From Oxytricha trifallax (lineage: Eukaryota > Ciliophora > Spirotrichea > Sporadotrichida > Oxytrichidae): a stretch of DNA of 64,000 bases. The stretch spans positions 1 to 64,000 of the forward strand of contig ARYC01017972.1 in NCBI GenBank assembly GCA_000711775.1, in the 5' to 3' direction. Both the position numbers and the translations under genes were made by a program. Positions 1 through 10,762 of this stretch are shown piece after piece; the stretch's first letter is position 1; every line of letters starts with the position of its first letter. Below the pieces are notes generated by a model, which was not told where the DNA came from, made no database searches, and saw only the letters and a list, made by a program, of their open reading frames with translations.

Positions 1-599
1 GAAAAAATTTCAGAATTAATAAAAAATTATATGCATAATTATTTTTTCGAATACCAAAAATTGATAATTTCTATAAATAAATAAATTTAGATCTCAATTA
101 TCAAAATCTTTTTAAATTGGTAATGTCTTGGCGAGTGTAGTATTGAATAATTATATTAAAAAATTAACCTATACTATATTTAAAGTGATTAGCCTATAAT
201 AAAGAAAATAATAGCTAAATTTAATGATATTAAAATATAAAATTAATTCTGTATTGCAAAATTGGTATTAACTAATTTATTTTCTATTTCAAAAATATTA
301 ATCTATTATTATCTTAAATAATCTTAAATCATATATTCATGCTTTAAAATATATAAAATCTTAAAATAAAATGAATTACCGATAATTTTTTTATAATTCA
401 ATTGTTACTATATGCAATTTAAAGATAAATAAAATTAGATATTCAAATTATAAGTAAAAAGTCTCTTTAAAGTTATTATACTCAAATCAAAAAAAATTAA
501 AATTGTGTTCGATATCATAGTTTATTGATAAAGATTAATAGTTATAATTTCAAAACATATTTTTTAAAAAATTGATTTCTAAGCTTTAGTGGTTAGAAA
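1..599. other. AT-rich non-coding stretch
   Basis: No reading frame of note and no recognisable repeat. Composition is strongly AT-rich with many poly-A and poly-T runs, as in the other intergenic stretches of this window. Confidence 0.6.
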
Positions 600-735
600 C
601 TATATGGTTGATCCTGACGTCACTTCTCGGAATTTGACGTCACATTTGGTTTATCCTGAAGTCACGTGGTGGTCACTGACGTAAGGTGGTTGATCCTGAG
701 GTTAGGCTTCGGATCCTGATGTCATCACCTCCTCA
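600..735. repeat. GC-rich degenerate repeat island with TGACGTCA sites
   Basis: About five degenerate copies of a unit built on GATCCTGANGTCAC lie back to back. Two copies contain the exact palindrome TGACGTCA (near 615-622 and 637-644). GC content is visibly above both flanks. It ends where TBE-derived sequence begins. Function unknown; it could be a decayed minisatellite or a protein-binding array. Confidence 0.55.
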
Positions 736-1953
736 TTGTAATTGATGATTATGCATACAAGGTGTATCCTTACTGCTATCTTTTAAGAATGAGCAGCACC
801 AAAATGAATTTGCTAACGAATACATGATTCTAAGAGAGGCTTAGAGAAGAGATTGCAAGAACTTCCTAAAGCTAAATTATGTCATTTTAAGCTATGATTA
901 TTTCGCATAAAAGCTTAAGAAATATGAAATGAGTTTGAGAGATTATCTAAATCATAACATATACCAGATGATTTGAATAATATAGTATCAGACAAGATAT
1001 AAGTTATAAAGTTGTTGCATGAACTTGGATATGTTCATAGAGATTTGAAGCCTGGAGATTTTATAATTAACCTCTACCCTTTAGAAGTAGTTGTTATAGA
1101 TTTCAATAGAGCATTAAGATAAGATTTAGTAATCTTAGCAAAGGTTCTTGGGACACCTGGATATTTCCAAATCAGAGAGAAATGGGATTCATGGGCAATC
1201 GGAGCTATTATATTAGAGAGTAATATGGAAAGTATGGCTTTCTTTCGAACAAAGTTTGAAAAATAATCAATCAGTTAAGCTTAGAAGCATATCAAGTAAG
1301 AGAATGTATGTAAGGAAATAAAAAGATAATAGAGATAATTATAATCAGTGCTCCCTCCTATCCAAGGTAAACATTTGATGACATACTTTTCCCACTTAAG
1401 AGAGCAAGATTTATGAAAAATAAGAGGAAATCTTAAATTTAAAATAAAAAACGATAATATTATTGAGTATTAGGATTAACTTAAATAGAAATGGTATCTA
1501 AGAACAACTTTTATTATTTTTCCATGATCCTTCATAGATGTCACCATTTGACTAAGCCATTCCGTTCTTTGTATTTTGTGTCCAAGTATTTTGAATCTTC
1601 AGTCTAGTCTCTTGCTGATAAGTATTGCTAAAAAATAAAGTTCTTCGATATTTTTTTGTAACTTACAAATTTTAGTGAATAACCAGCAGCTCCAGTAACA
1701 CCATCTTAAATTTTTCATTTTGATTTTTATATATTTATCTATTTTTTACATATTTCCTATCATAAATTATGATTCCAGAGGTATAACAAAGACAAGCAAA
1801 TAAAATTCGTTTCAATTAAATCACCTAATATTCATTAAATATACATTTAATTCACATAAAGCCTGTGTTTTCTCTACTAAATCCGATAAGACCCCAACTA
1901 TACCCTACAAATCAAAGCACTTATAAACTTCATTTAGGGGTTTTGGGGTTTTG
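736..1953 (+). mobile_element. TBE-D: 5'-truncated, decayed TBE transposon with right terminal repeat
   Basis: From 736 to about 1420 the DNA matches the 57-kDa zinc-finger/kinase-like gene of the complete TBEs further on: the stretch around YKVYPYCY, the HRDLKP loop near 1040, the IDFNRALR motif and GTPGYF are all recognisable, with frameshifts. From about 1810 to 1953 comes the right terminal repeat, ending in GGGGTTTTGGGGTTTTG at 1953 and followed by ATT, the usual ANT target triplet. The transposase, the 22-kDa gene and the left end are missing. Between about 1430 and 1800 an unrelated segment with a MORN-type reading frame is embedded. Orientation is the same as TBE-A. Confidence 0.8.
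1500..1704 (-). CDS. 5' fragment of a MORN-repeat protein gene inside TBE-D
   Basis: On the minus strand an ATG at 1704 opens a short exon, followed by a GTAAGT...TTTTTTAG intron (about 1630-1668). The next exon carries NGDIYEGSWKNN, a good match to the MORN motif (YxGxWxxN). The similarity stops near 1510 without a TGA stop, so this is a partial gene: either one macronuclear-destined segment (MDS) whose partners lie elsewhere, or a dead fragment carried into the decayed transposon. MORN proteins bind membranes and scaffolds; nothing more specific can be said. Confidence 0.4.
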
Positions 1954-1979
1954 ATTTCACCCCATGTTTCAGTAGATAT

Positions 1980-4769
1980 ATGACATATGATAAGAAAAAC
2001 TAATAGTTCGTTCTAAGAGACAACATTAACGGTGGCGTGGAAATTCTTAAATTCCCTAAAGATGTTCTTTCATGTGACAACTAAGTAGATCATATAAAAT
2101 GGGCTACTAACAGAATAAAATGGCTTGACTACTCAACGATAAAGATAGTTAACGAAGAGGGGATAGAAAAGATCTACAACGTTGATAATAATTTTTCATC
2201 TGAAGGTTACAACGTAATTCCAATGTTTAATGACATTCAAGGTAAAGAATGGGAAACAAAGCATTACTACAAAGAAAGAGCTTAACTCACTAGTGATTAA
2301 TTTCTAGAAAGACTAAAGAGAAAATACCAATAGTACAAGAGCGCATACTATCTGAATCCTTACTGTAATGCAAATGACCTTGTAAATGTAATGATTCAAA
2401 ATGATGGGTTATATACAGAAGCAAGTTTCACCTTTGTGAGTTGGTCATTGATAGAGTAATTAAAGGACAATGTTATTAGTTTAGATGAACTAGAACCAGC
2501 ATTATTAGAAAGTGTTATTTATAATATCATACCTGGAGGTAGAACAATCTTCCATGCACTTTGCAATTAGAAAGATGAACTCGAGAAAATCATGAAAATA
2601 TGTCATACAGATGATAAGATTGTATTTCATTTGCCCTTCCTCCCAGATTTCATTGGCAAGACTCCAATTCATATTTTAGATGAAACTCTTAACTACAAAA
2701 GCATAAACATGCTCTTGCAGTATTTATCTTTGTATCCAATTGATCATCATTCAAGATCTATCAGGGACATGTATCCAAAATTTATATCTCATGAATTGCC
2801 TAACTTTCTTGATTATATTGGTAAAAGATTCTTGTAGACTAAGTAAATTGCAGCGCTTGACAAAGGTCTATTGGTTGATGATTACCCTACTGAAATAGTG
2901 GCTTAACTATGGTTTGAGTAAAAGACAATTGAATCTCAAGTATTCGAAGTCAAAAATGAAAACAAAGTAACAACAAGTATCAAACTGTAATTTATTGATT
3001 TGCCAGGTGTTTACCACTATCTTGACCCGAACTTTTAAGATTTCTTTAAAGCGCTGGCTGAGACAACACATTATGAATACTTTATGAATAAAGCTATACA
3101 GAGTTTTATAGATTTCAACTACCCTCTAGTATAAAGACATATAATTATAGTGATAGTGTTGCCTTTTCTCTTATTTCACACAATGTTTGTATGCTACACA
3201 AATTTGGTTTATGAACACAGAAATGAAGATGATAATTATGGCTCAGCAAATTGGGCTTTTGCAATTGCTTTATTGGGCTTTTCTTGCTACTTCATATACC
3301 TTGAAATAAGGCAAATAGTCAACTAAGGCATGGCATATCTTTCATCTGTTTGGAATTACATTGATATCCTTTCACCTATGGGAGTCATCGTTTCACAAAT
3401 TTTGCAGATAAGTGAGAAGTTTGATATTGAGATTAATAAAGATTTTGAGAGAAGTATTTTGGCCCTTGCAACATTTTTTATGTGGCTTAAGATCCTGTAT
3501 ATTCTTAGAATATTTAAGAGTACTGGGTATCTAATTAATTATATATTTTTATTAATAGAAATGCTAAATTTATAAATTAGAGCTATTGTGGAGGTTATCT
3601 TTGACATGGTAATCTTCTTGTTCATTCTATTTTTAACTGTGATAACATTCGGAGACTCTTTCTTAAGACTTTCATATGGCAATGAAGATGTTGAATTATA
3701 GTTTATTCCTAACTTCTTCCACGGCATAGTGTATGGATACAGAATGATCTTAGGTGATTTTGACACTACAGCATTTGGCGATGTTGCTGTTCCTTTAGCA
3801 TATATATTCTGGTTCCTTTGTACCATCCTTGATATGATTGTTATGCTTAATTTACTAATTGCTATTATTTCAGACACATATGCAAGAGTAGCGAGTAACT
3901 CAGAACAAGCAGCTTATCAAGAAATGACAAAGCTTATTGACGAGAACTAATACTTAATCCCCTATCAAGTCAAGAGAAGATATGCACCATAGAATCAATA
4001 TTTGATTGTTCTCGAAAACCTTGAAAAGATTGATGATAACCAGGGAGACCCAATTTTGAACAAAATTGAGTATTTAAATAAAAAGCTCATGCTTGAAATT
4101 AACAACAGCTCCACCCAAAGATCTAATAATTTATAGGAAGAAATCAACCAACTTAAGAAAGAAGTCAATATTAAGCTTTAGGCAATTACAAATGAAGTCA
4201 ACAGCATTAATACTAATCAGAAGAATATTTAAGATTTCACTCAAAAGGCGCTGTCTATACCAAACACCGAAATGTTCATTTCTAAATTGCATCATCACTC
4301 TCTTGTCAAGAAACAACTTAAGTAATTGGAGAAGATTGCAAGCTTCGTTAAATATTTATTATTTTTAATAAAATGAATTCTCTTGCAATGGTAATAGTTA
4401 TACAGGATGCAAAAGTGATATGAAAGCTGAGTCAACAGAGTATAAGAAGGAAGAAGCAGATATTATTCATCATTGCTTTACTTGTGGATTTTATAAATTG
4501 AATTAATTTAATTTGACTACTGCTCGACTTGCTTCAAGGAATACAGCTTAAAAAGTCATTAGCACCCTCTAACTGAGGTGAAGTATGAATTATTGCAGAA
4601 GTTGCCAAAATACACTGCGAATGGAGGTTGGTTGTGCGATGCTAGATTCTACAAGGGATGTTAATATGGGGCTGCCAAGTCATGGAACTCAACTGAAGAC
4701 ATTACTCACTGCTGTCGCGATTGTAACTACGATCTTTGCGATAAGTGTGTTATTGACTACAAAGCATGA
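1980..4769 (+). CDS. TRP-like cation channel with C-terminal zinc-binding domain
   Basis: Predicted 919 residues after removing two short IESs (16 bp at 4355-4370, 14 bp at 4500-4513). The N-terminal 330 residues resemble degenerate ankyrin repeats (GKTPIHILDE). Six hydrophobic segments follow, starting near residue 380. A pore region (FHGIVYGYRMILGDFD) leads into MLNLLIAIISDTY, the signature after the last helix of TRP channels. A coiled coil comes next, then a Cys/His-rich tail (CFTCGF, CDKC) like DC1/ZZ fingers. The frame is open upstream of the chosen ATG right up to the end of TBE-D at 1953, so the true N terminus may lie beyond that transposon. Likely a membrane calcium or cation channel; ligand unknown. 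Confidence 0.75.
4355..4370. other. Candidate IES, 16 bp, pointer AATA
   Basis: AATA occurs at 4351-4354 and 4367-4370. The channel frame hits TGA at 4374 unless 16 bp are removed; removal continues the frame into the zinc-binding tail. Confidence 0.5.
4500..4513. other. Candidate IES, 14 bp, pointer AATT
   Basis: AATT at 4496-4499 and 4510-4513. Removal joins CGFYK to FDYCSTC in one frame. A 5-bp deletion within the same AT-rich run would also restore the frame. Confidence 0.45.
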
Positions 4770-4972
4770 TTACCCAACTTAAATTTTATATATAAAATAC
4801 AATAAGACAATACCAAAATCAAACTTAAAATAACAATTTAAATTATGCAAAACTAGTTCAAGTATTTATATTAAATTTTAAGACATCTCATTACTAAATA
4901 GGAATGAAATTAAAATAAAATAGTAATTTGTTATCAGGTTATTTGTAAGCATATTATTATTAGATAATTATA

Positions 4973-6994
4973 ATGACAAGCAGGAGAACTAATAGGAGTG
5001 CAGCATCAGCAGCAGTTGTGGATGATGATAACTTTGACCCCACAGAATTTAAACAGCAGAATGACTTTAAAGTGCAAGATATGAAGAAAGAAACCATAAT
5101 TGATAAGCAATCAGAGACAAAGACAAAGAAGATTTAATTTTAGAGAAGAGAAGCAGGAGACTCTGATCCTGAATCAGTTGAGTATGACAGTGAAGATGAA
5201 TATGGTGGTGAAGACCAGGATGATGATGACTATTATTAAGAACTGCAGCAGTACTATGGCAATAATAACCCAAATAGCCAGTCCAATTAACAAGCCAATG
5301 TAAATCCTTAATAAAATGTGCAAACATCTTAAGTTTAGCTATAGAAAAGTGCAATTCCTGTTAGTGAAAAGCAAAAGACTTCAAATAATCAAGAATCTAC
5401 AAACTAACTATCAAGCAGCAATTAATAGGATGAAGAACACGAACAGAAAAAAGAAGATAAAATGCTGAAGGCTTTTTATCAATAAAAAATGAACAATAAT
5501 GCATCTGATAAGCAATAATTACTTATTTAAAACAATAAAAAAATTAATCTCAACTATGTTGATCACAAATTAGAGATGCAACTTGGAGTTAAAGTTAATA
5601 ACTCACTCAAAATCTAGCAATAAAAGATATTAAATATTTATAAAATACACAGGGATTAATATAAAAGATTGATGATGATCGCATTAGAGTGAAAGACAAG
5701 AATGACAGAGCTACAGTGGACTAAGTATTAGATCCAAGAACACTCATAGTGCTACATAAAATGATTAAAAATCAAAAGTTAGATATAGTTTATGGGTGTT
5801 TGAGCACGGGAAAAGAAGCAAATGTATATCTAGCAGAAGGTCATATGGACTTAGACACTATGGAATTAAAAAATCCAGAAGATTAATATATAGTAAATAT
5901 TTAATAGAGTTCAAGAGAGAATTCGCCATTAAGATATTCAAAACATCAATATTGATTTTCAAAGATAGAGAACGCTACGTGGAAGGTGAATTTCGTTTTC
6001 GTAAGGGGCACTGCAAATCAAATCCCCGTAAGATGGTTTAATTATGGGCTGAAAAAGAAGTAAGAAATCTTAAGAGATTGAATTAAACCGATGGAGCCAT
6101 TAAAGCTCCTAAACCCTACCTCCTCAAGAACAATGTTATAGTTATGGAGTTCATTGGTGAAAATGGTCTAGGAGCACCTAGATTGAAAGATGCTCAAATT
6201 ATCGATTTGCAATAGACTTATGCAGATGTTTTATTCATAATGAGGAGGATGTATCAGATGTGCAGACTAGTTCATGCAGATTTCAGTGAATACAACATGC
6301 TCTACTATATATTTTATTTTATAAAGGAGAAGTGTGGGTAATTGATGTTAGTTAATCAGTTGAACATGATCATCCCATGGCTTTGGATTTCTTAAGAAGA
6401 GATTGTGCTAACGTTAATGACTTTTTCAAGAAGAGAGGACTCCATACTCTCAACACTTATTGCAACTTTATTTTAATGATACTTGTTCATATATTATAAC
6501 AGACATTTGACTTTGTAACAGACATTACAATGACAGATGAATCTCAAGGGCTAACAGATATATTCTCTAAACTCAAAGATGTAATTTCAATTGAAGATGA
6601 AGTCAATGATAAAGTATTTGAGCAGTCATATATACCACGTACCCTTCAAGAGTTGACTCTCGAAGAAATTGAAAAGGCGAAGAATGGAAATAGACTCTAT
6701 GCCAAACTAACTGGAATATAAGATTAATAAGAGAAGTAAGAAGAAGGGGTAATTAAGGAACAACCAAATCAGGAAGATGTCAAGGATGACGAGGATAAGA
6801 AGGAAGATAGTGATAATAGTGACAGTGAAGATGATGAAGAAGATAAAGTAGATCCTACCGTAAGTTTAAAGGGTATGACCAAGGAATAAATGAAAGAGCA
6901 TAAGAAAAAAGTCAAAGAAGAGAAGAGGGAGAAAAGAAAGACAAAAGTACCAAAGTATGTCAAGAAGAAGGGTGAGAAGAAAAACAAAAAGTGA
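4973..6994 (+). CDS. RIO1: RIO1-family atypical protein kinase
   Basis: Predicted 644 residues. RIO1 is an ATPase/kinase needed for late maturation of the 40S ribosomal subunit. Residues 1-200 are acidic and Q-rich. The RIO domain follows: STGKEANVY (nucleotide loop, about residue 257), [56 protein letters not shown] (catalytic loop, about 410) and the metal-binding IDVSQSVEHDHP. The tail is highly charged and Lys-rich, as in other RIO1 proteins. A 59-nt GT-AG intron fits 5594-5652, and two micro-IESs (5894-5907, 6310-6323) interrupt the domain. About 15 extra in-frame residues near 6455-6500 do not match the family and may be another IES whose length is a multiple of three. Confidence 0.92.
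5894..5907. other. Candidate micro-IES in RIO1, 14 bp, pointer ATAG
   Basis: ATAG at 5890-5893 and 5904-5907. Removal restores the frame into [10 protein letters not shown] of the RIO domain. An 11-bp excision at a repeated AATAT would also work. Confidence 0.6.
6310..6323. other. Candidate micro-IES in RIO1, 14 bp, pointer TATA
   Basis: TATA at 6306-6309 and 6320-6323. Removal gives [16 protein letters not shown], exactly the family spacing between the catalytic loop and the metal-binding Asp. A 5-bp excision would leave three extra residues. Confidence 0.65.
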
Positions 6995-7193
6995 AATCTA
7001 ATATAGGCTTATATCATACTATTTATTTAATTAAGATTAATTATTTTATACCTTTAATCTCTATTTTACATTACTTGGTAATAAAAAATTGAATGAATTC
7101 TTCTTAAATACTTTCATAATATAAATGTAAAATTGTTTACCTCCCATTTAAAACTATATATCTATTTACAAGTCTTGGAAATAGGTTTGTATT
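6995..7193. other. Convergent intergenic spacer
   Basis: About 200 bp between the stop codons of the RIO1 gene (+) and the ubiquitin hydrolase gene (-). AT-rich; no clear element seen. Confidence 0.5.
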
Positions 7194-10033
7194 TCAATCT
7201 AGGATTCTTTTATAAAACAGGATATAAGCTTCGCATGCCAACACTTTATCAACATCAACCCTGTCAACAAATGTATCACTCATATAAAACCAATAATTGT
7301 CTTCTTTATATTCATAGTTTACATAGGCAACGTAGTGCCCGCCGCCCATACCACCCGCATGACTCACTACTCCATACAGTCGATATTTATACTAAGGTGT
7401 CCAAGGCTCATTCATTTTAGCATTTAGGTACTAATCAAATGACTGCTAGTCATTCTACATTACTTTGTGAATTAAATAGTTGTCCAAGTTTAATTCTAGA
7501 GGGAAAGTCACTCTTTTGCAATTTTTATAGAAAGTAAAAGCTGATTGAGTGAACCGTTTTAGATTTATAACTAGATTATTTGGAGGGTCTATAAGCAAAT
7601 AACGTTTCAAAGCATGAGTCTTATAGCGCTTTTTCACTTCTATAATTAAAGTTTATTTATAAAATATCTTACAATCAGGGTATTTGTCTCGAGTACAAAG
7701 CTCACAATGATATAAATTGGATTTATCAAACAATTTTTCAATTCTACTGTGATAAAAAAGACAGCCCTCCAAAGAATTATCGTCTAAAGGTTCATCTTAA
7801 GACCTTGGCTCAAAATAGTAAAATTTATCTTGGTTCTCATCACTATAATAAGGTATTTTATGCATTTCATTCATAAGTGAGAATCTTTTTCCGTCCTCAA
7901 ATTGAAAATGAGGCAAGCTTTTAGCCCTCTCTTCTAATTCATATTTAGATGGTGACCTGTTAACTTCTAATTAATTTGAAGCTCCATGTGTGGTCTCTGG
8001 ATCTCTGCTCGATTGATTATATACAAAGCTTGATCTCATATTTGTTTCTTCGATCCTATGTGGCATTCTTGAGGGTGTCTCTACTTTTGTTATATCGGAT
8101 TCAGCATCAATACTCCCTTTCTTTTTCTTCTAATTTACCTGCAACTAATTGGTTGCTAAATATTAATTTCTTGGGGACTACTGACCTCTGTCAGTAATAT
8201 CTTCTTTTTTTACACTACTCTGACTTCGATTATTCATTATTACTACTTATTGTGAGAATCTTACTTTAGGTGTTTCTTTCAAAGTTACTTGAGACAGTTA
8301 AGGTAAATGAAGTTATTAATTTGTGGTTTACTCACTGGCTACTTACTTTATAGAATTAACTGTTTTCTCTCTTTTTCTTAATTTACAACTGCAAAAAATC
8401 TTCTGCATAAAATTCATACCAGAATTAGCTTTATTTTTATTGTTCATTCTGGGAGCATTAAACCCTAGAGTAGGATTCATGAATTAATTGTTTTAATTTT
8501 TAAAGGAAATTGTAAGTGAAATATCTAAAGCTGGCTCTCTAGTTCTTGATACTCTTTGGCATTCTAAACAGAGTACTGTATTCAAAAAGTATCCTCCAAA
8601 AACTTCTTCAACTAAACTTTTTTGAATTCCTCGCATTTTCTCTTCCTTGCTACGTTTTAGTTCATTGTCATGTTCATTCTACAGCATATCAAACATATTC
8701 AGTAGTAGATCATGTGCATCCTATTATTGCAACAAAGAGAGGATTTATGGAAAAATTATAATACTATGTTATCTACCTTTTAATTGAGTGATAATTTATT
8801 TTTTTAAAAAAACAATTTAAAAATCTTGGCTTTTCTTAAAAACAATGACCTGTATAAAGTAAAGAATATTTTATTTTAAATTTATTATTATATAACAATT
8901 TCTGTTTAATTTACCAAAATTAATTGCATTTAAGCATTATTGAAAACCTCTGAAACGGCTGTTCTTTTTGCATATAAGTGCAAAAAAATCTTTAGGATTA
9001 TAAACTCCTCTTTACTTTCTAATTTCAAAGAATAAATTTCTTAACTGTAAATTGATAGATTCAGGGCCTTAGTATATAAAATCAGAATCTCTTGGAATAA
9101 CATAAGTCAATATTAAACTTCTTGAAGCATTTAGGCATTAAATTGTTGAATTGAAGAAACACGTGTTCCCAAGATTTTACATGCCCCTGTAACATAATAT
9201 TCTAGATTGAATTTAATCCTCAGACATCAATTCCAAAGCTCTGTCTTCCTCACTTAATCTTGAATGGATTTCACTAAAACCACCATTTCCTAAATGAAAT
9301 ATCTGAGATTCATTTTCTCTTATAGTAACCTTCTTGAAAGTGTTATAACTCTGCTTGCTTAAACTATCAAATTAGGAAACCTTTTTATTACCAAAAATAG
9401 AAGTTTCATTTTAACTGTTTACATACCTGCCTTACTTGGTCACTTAATCAGTACTCTTAATCATAATTCCCTTTTTGACAGGGTTAAGTGGAGAGTGAAT
9501 GTTTAATTCCTTTGGTAAATATGGTGCTTCCATTATTGATTGGCCAGTCGCATGTTCTCTAAATACTAATGAAATATTCTCAATGAATTTCTTCACCAAT
9601 TTATACTCGTCTTAGTCTTAATCAAGGGTTAGGCCTGGCGCATCATTTATAAAAATGTCACATGTATAACACCACACATCTAGTGACTTAGATTATATAG
9701 CTAGGTGATGCTCTGGATTCTATTGAAAGTGGTCTTGAGCATGTTATTTATCGTTTATTCCGCAGGAATTTGATAGGCATGTCAAACAGACATAACTCTT
9801 TAAATATGAAAATATAAACTCCCATTATTATACTTCAACTTAATATTGCTTTCAAACTCTGTCAGCATAGTTGGCTTAAGTGGCCTTAACTAGCTAGATG
9901 TGTTTGTTATATCAAGATTATTTCCCAAGCTTGCACTTACATTATTATTTTCATATTAATTCTATTGTATTCGGTTTCTTTAGCTATTTTCCAGATTTAT
10001 TTGTAGATTTTTATTAGTGTTATCATCATGCAT
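7194..10033 (-). CDS. Ubiquitin carboxyl-terminal hydrolase with ZnF-UBP domain
   Basis: Predicted 867 residues, a cysteine protease that removes ubiquitin. A ZnF-UBP finger spans about residues 70-130 (YVCLTCLSNSCG, then His residues and VWCYTC); it binds the free C-terminal tail of ubiquitin. The USP domain starts with the Cys box GNTCFFNSTIQCL (Cys about residue 284), then FQQQDAHDLL, CxxC zinc pairs (LECQ, CELC), PPNNLVINLKRF and the His box GGMGGGHYVAYVNY, ending CEAYILFYKR. The architecture is that of the USP3/16/45 group. The long low-complexity insert between about residues 460 and 660 is typical of ciliate USPs. Two IESs must go: 23 bp within the finger and 213 bp within the catalytic domain. 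Confidence 0.9.
8730..8942. other. IES, 213 bp, 7-bp pointer, in USP gene
   Basis: ATTATTG at 8723-8729 and 8936-8942 (CAATAAT on the coding strand). Excision joins RGF to QQQDAHDLL, a conserved USP block. The IES is a multiple of three and lacks TGA, so it is invisible to frame inspection. Confidence 0.85.
9799..9821. other. IES, 23 bp, pointer AACTC, in USP zinc finger
   Basis: AACTC at 9794-9798 and 9817-9821. Removal changes frame and gives NNGSYVCLTCLSNSCG, an uninterrupted ZnF-UBP start. Confidence 0.85.
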
Positions 10034-10762
10034 TTATTTTTATTCCATTAACTGTTTCAAGTGTGATTAACTTAAAAAGGAATACATATATAAATTTTAT
10101 AATTAACTCAAACTTTCAAGCATTTGCGACAGCTTGGGTTCACAAATACAGCATAGCAGGAACTTAGTTGGTAAAATCTAAACTAGTTGTGACTTAATGT
10201 AATCAAGGTTAACTGTTTTGTAATGTAAACATGGTCTCATTTTTATTTAAGAATTCTACTTAGTATTACTTTATTAATAAATTTGATATATAAAATATTT
10301 TTATTATATTCCCTATTATAATTAGGCTTATTATTGTGGGAATATTTTCTGTTTTTTAAGTAAATTTATATTCGAAATAATTAATTAATTTAATTACCAG
10401 CTAATTTTTAAAAATCTCTGCAAACTCGTATCATATTAACTCATTTAATGGAGCATTACAAATAATTTGGTAGATTTTATTGAAAAAGGAAGTTATCTCT
10501 TCTCCTAAGTGAGGATAAACTCTTTAAAATCTCATTCTTTTAATGATTTATTAATTTAAAATATTAAATATAAAATATCGGTTCCTACCGTACCCTTTTT
10601 ATAAATTAAAAATTTGGGGCATTTTTTATTGATAACTAGTATTTTTAAAATTCAATTTATAAATAGAATGTATCGATATAATACTAACCAATGATTTGCT
10701 CACTTTTGTTTATAATTAGCAAAATATTGAATGTATATTTTAATTAAGTTAAATCAAATTCA
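10034..10762. other. AT-rich intergenic stretch
   Basis: 730 bp between two minus-strand genes, upstream of the USP start and downstream of the IQ-protein stop. No frame, repeat or RNA recognised. Confidence 0.5.

Noticed and set aside
9095..9125. A frameshift/IES in the USP gene near the Cys box
   Set aside because: A first frame choice gave a TGA here, but the frame containing GNTCFFNSTIQCL runs through without any change.
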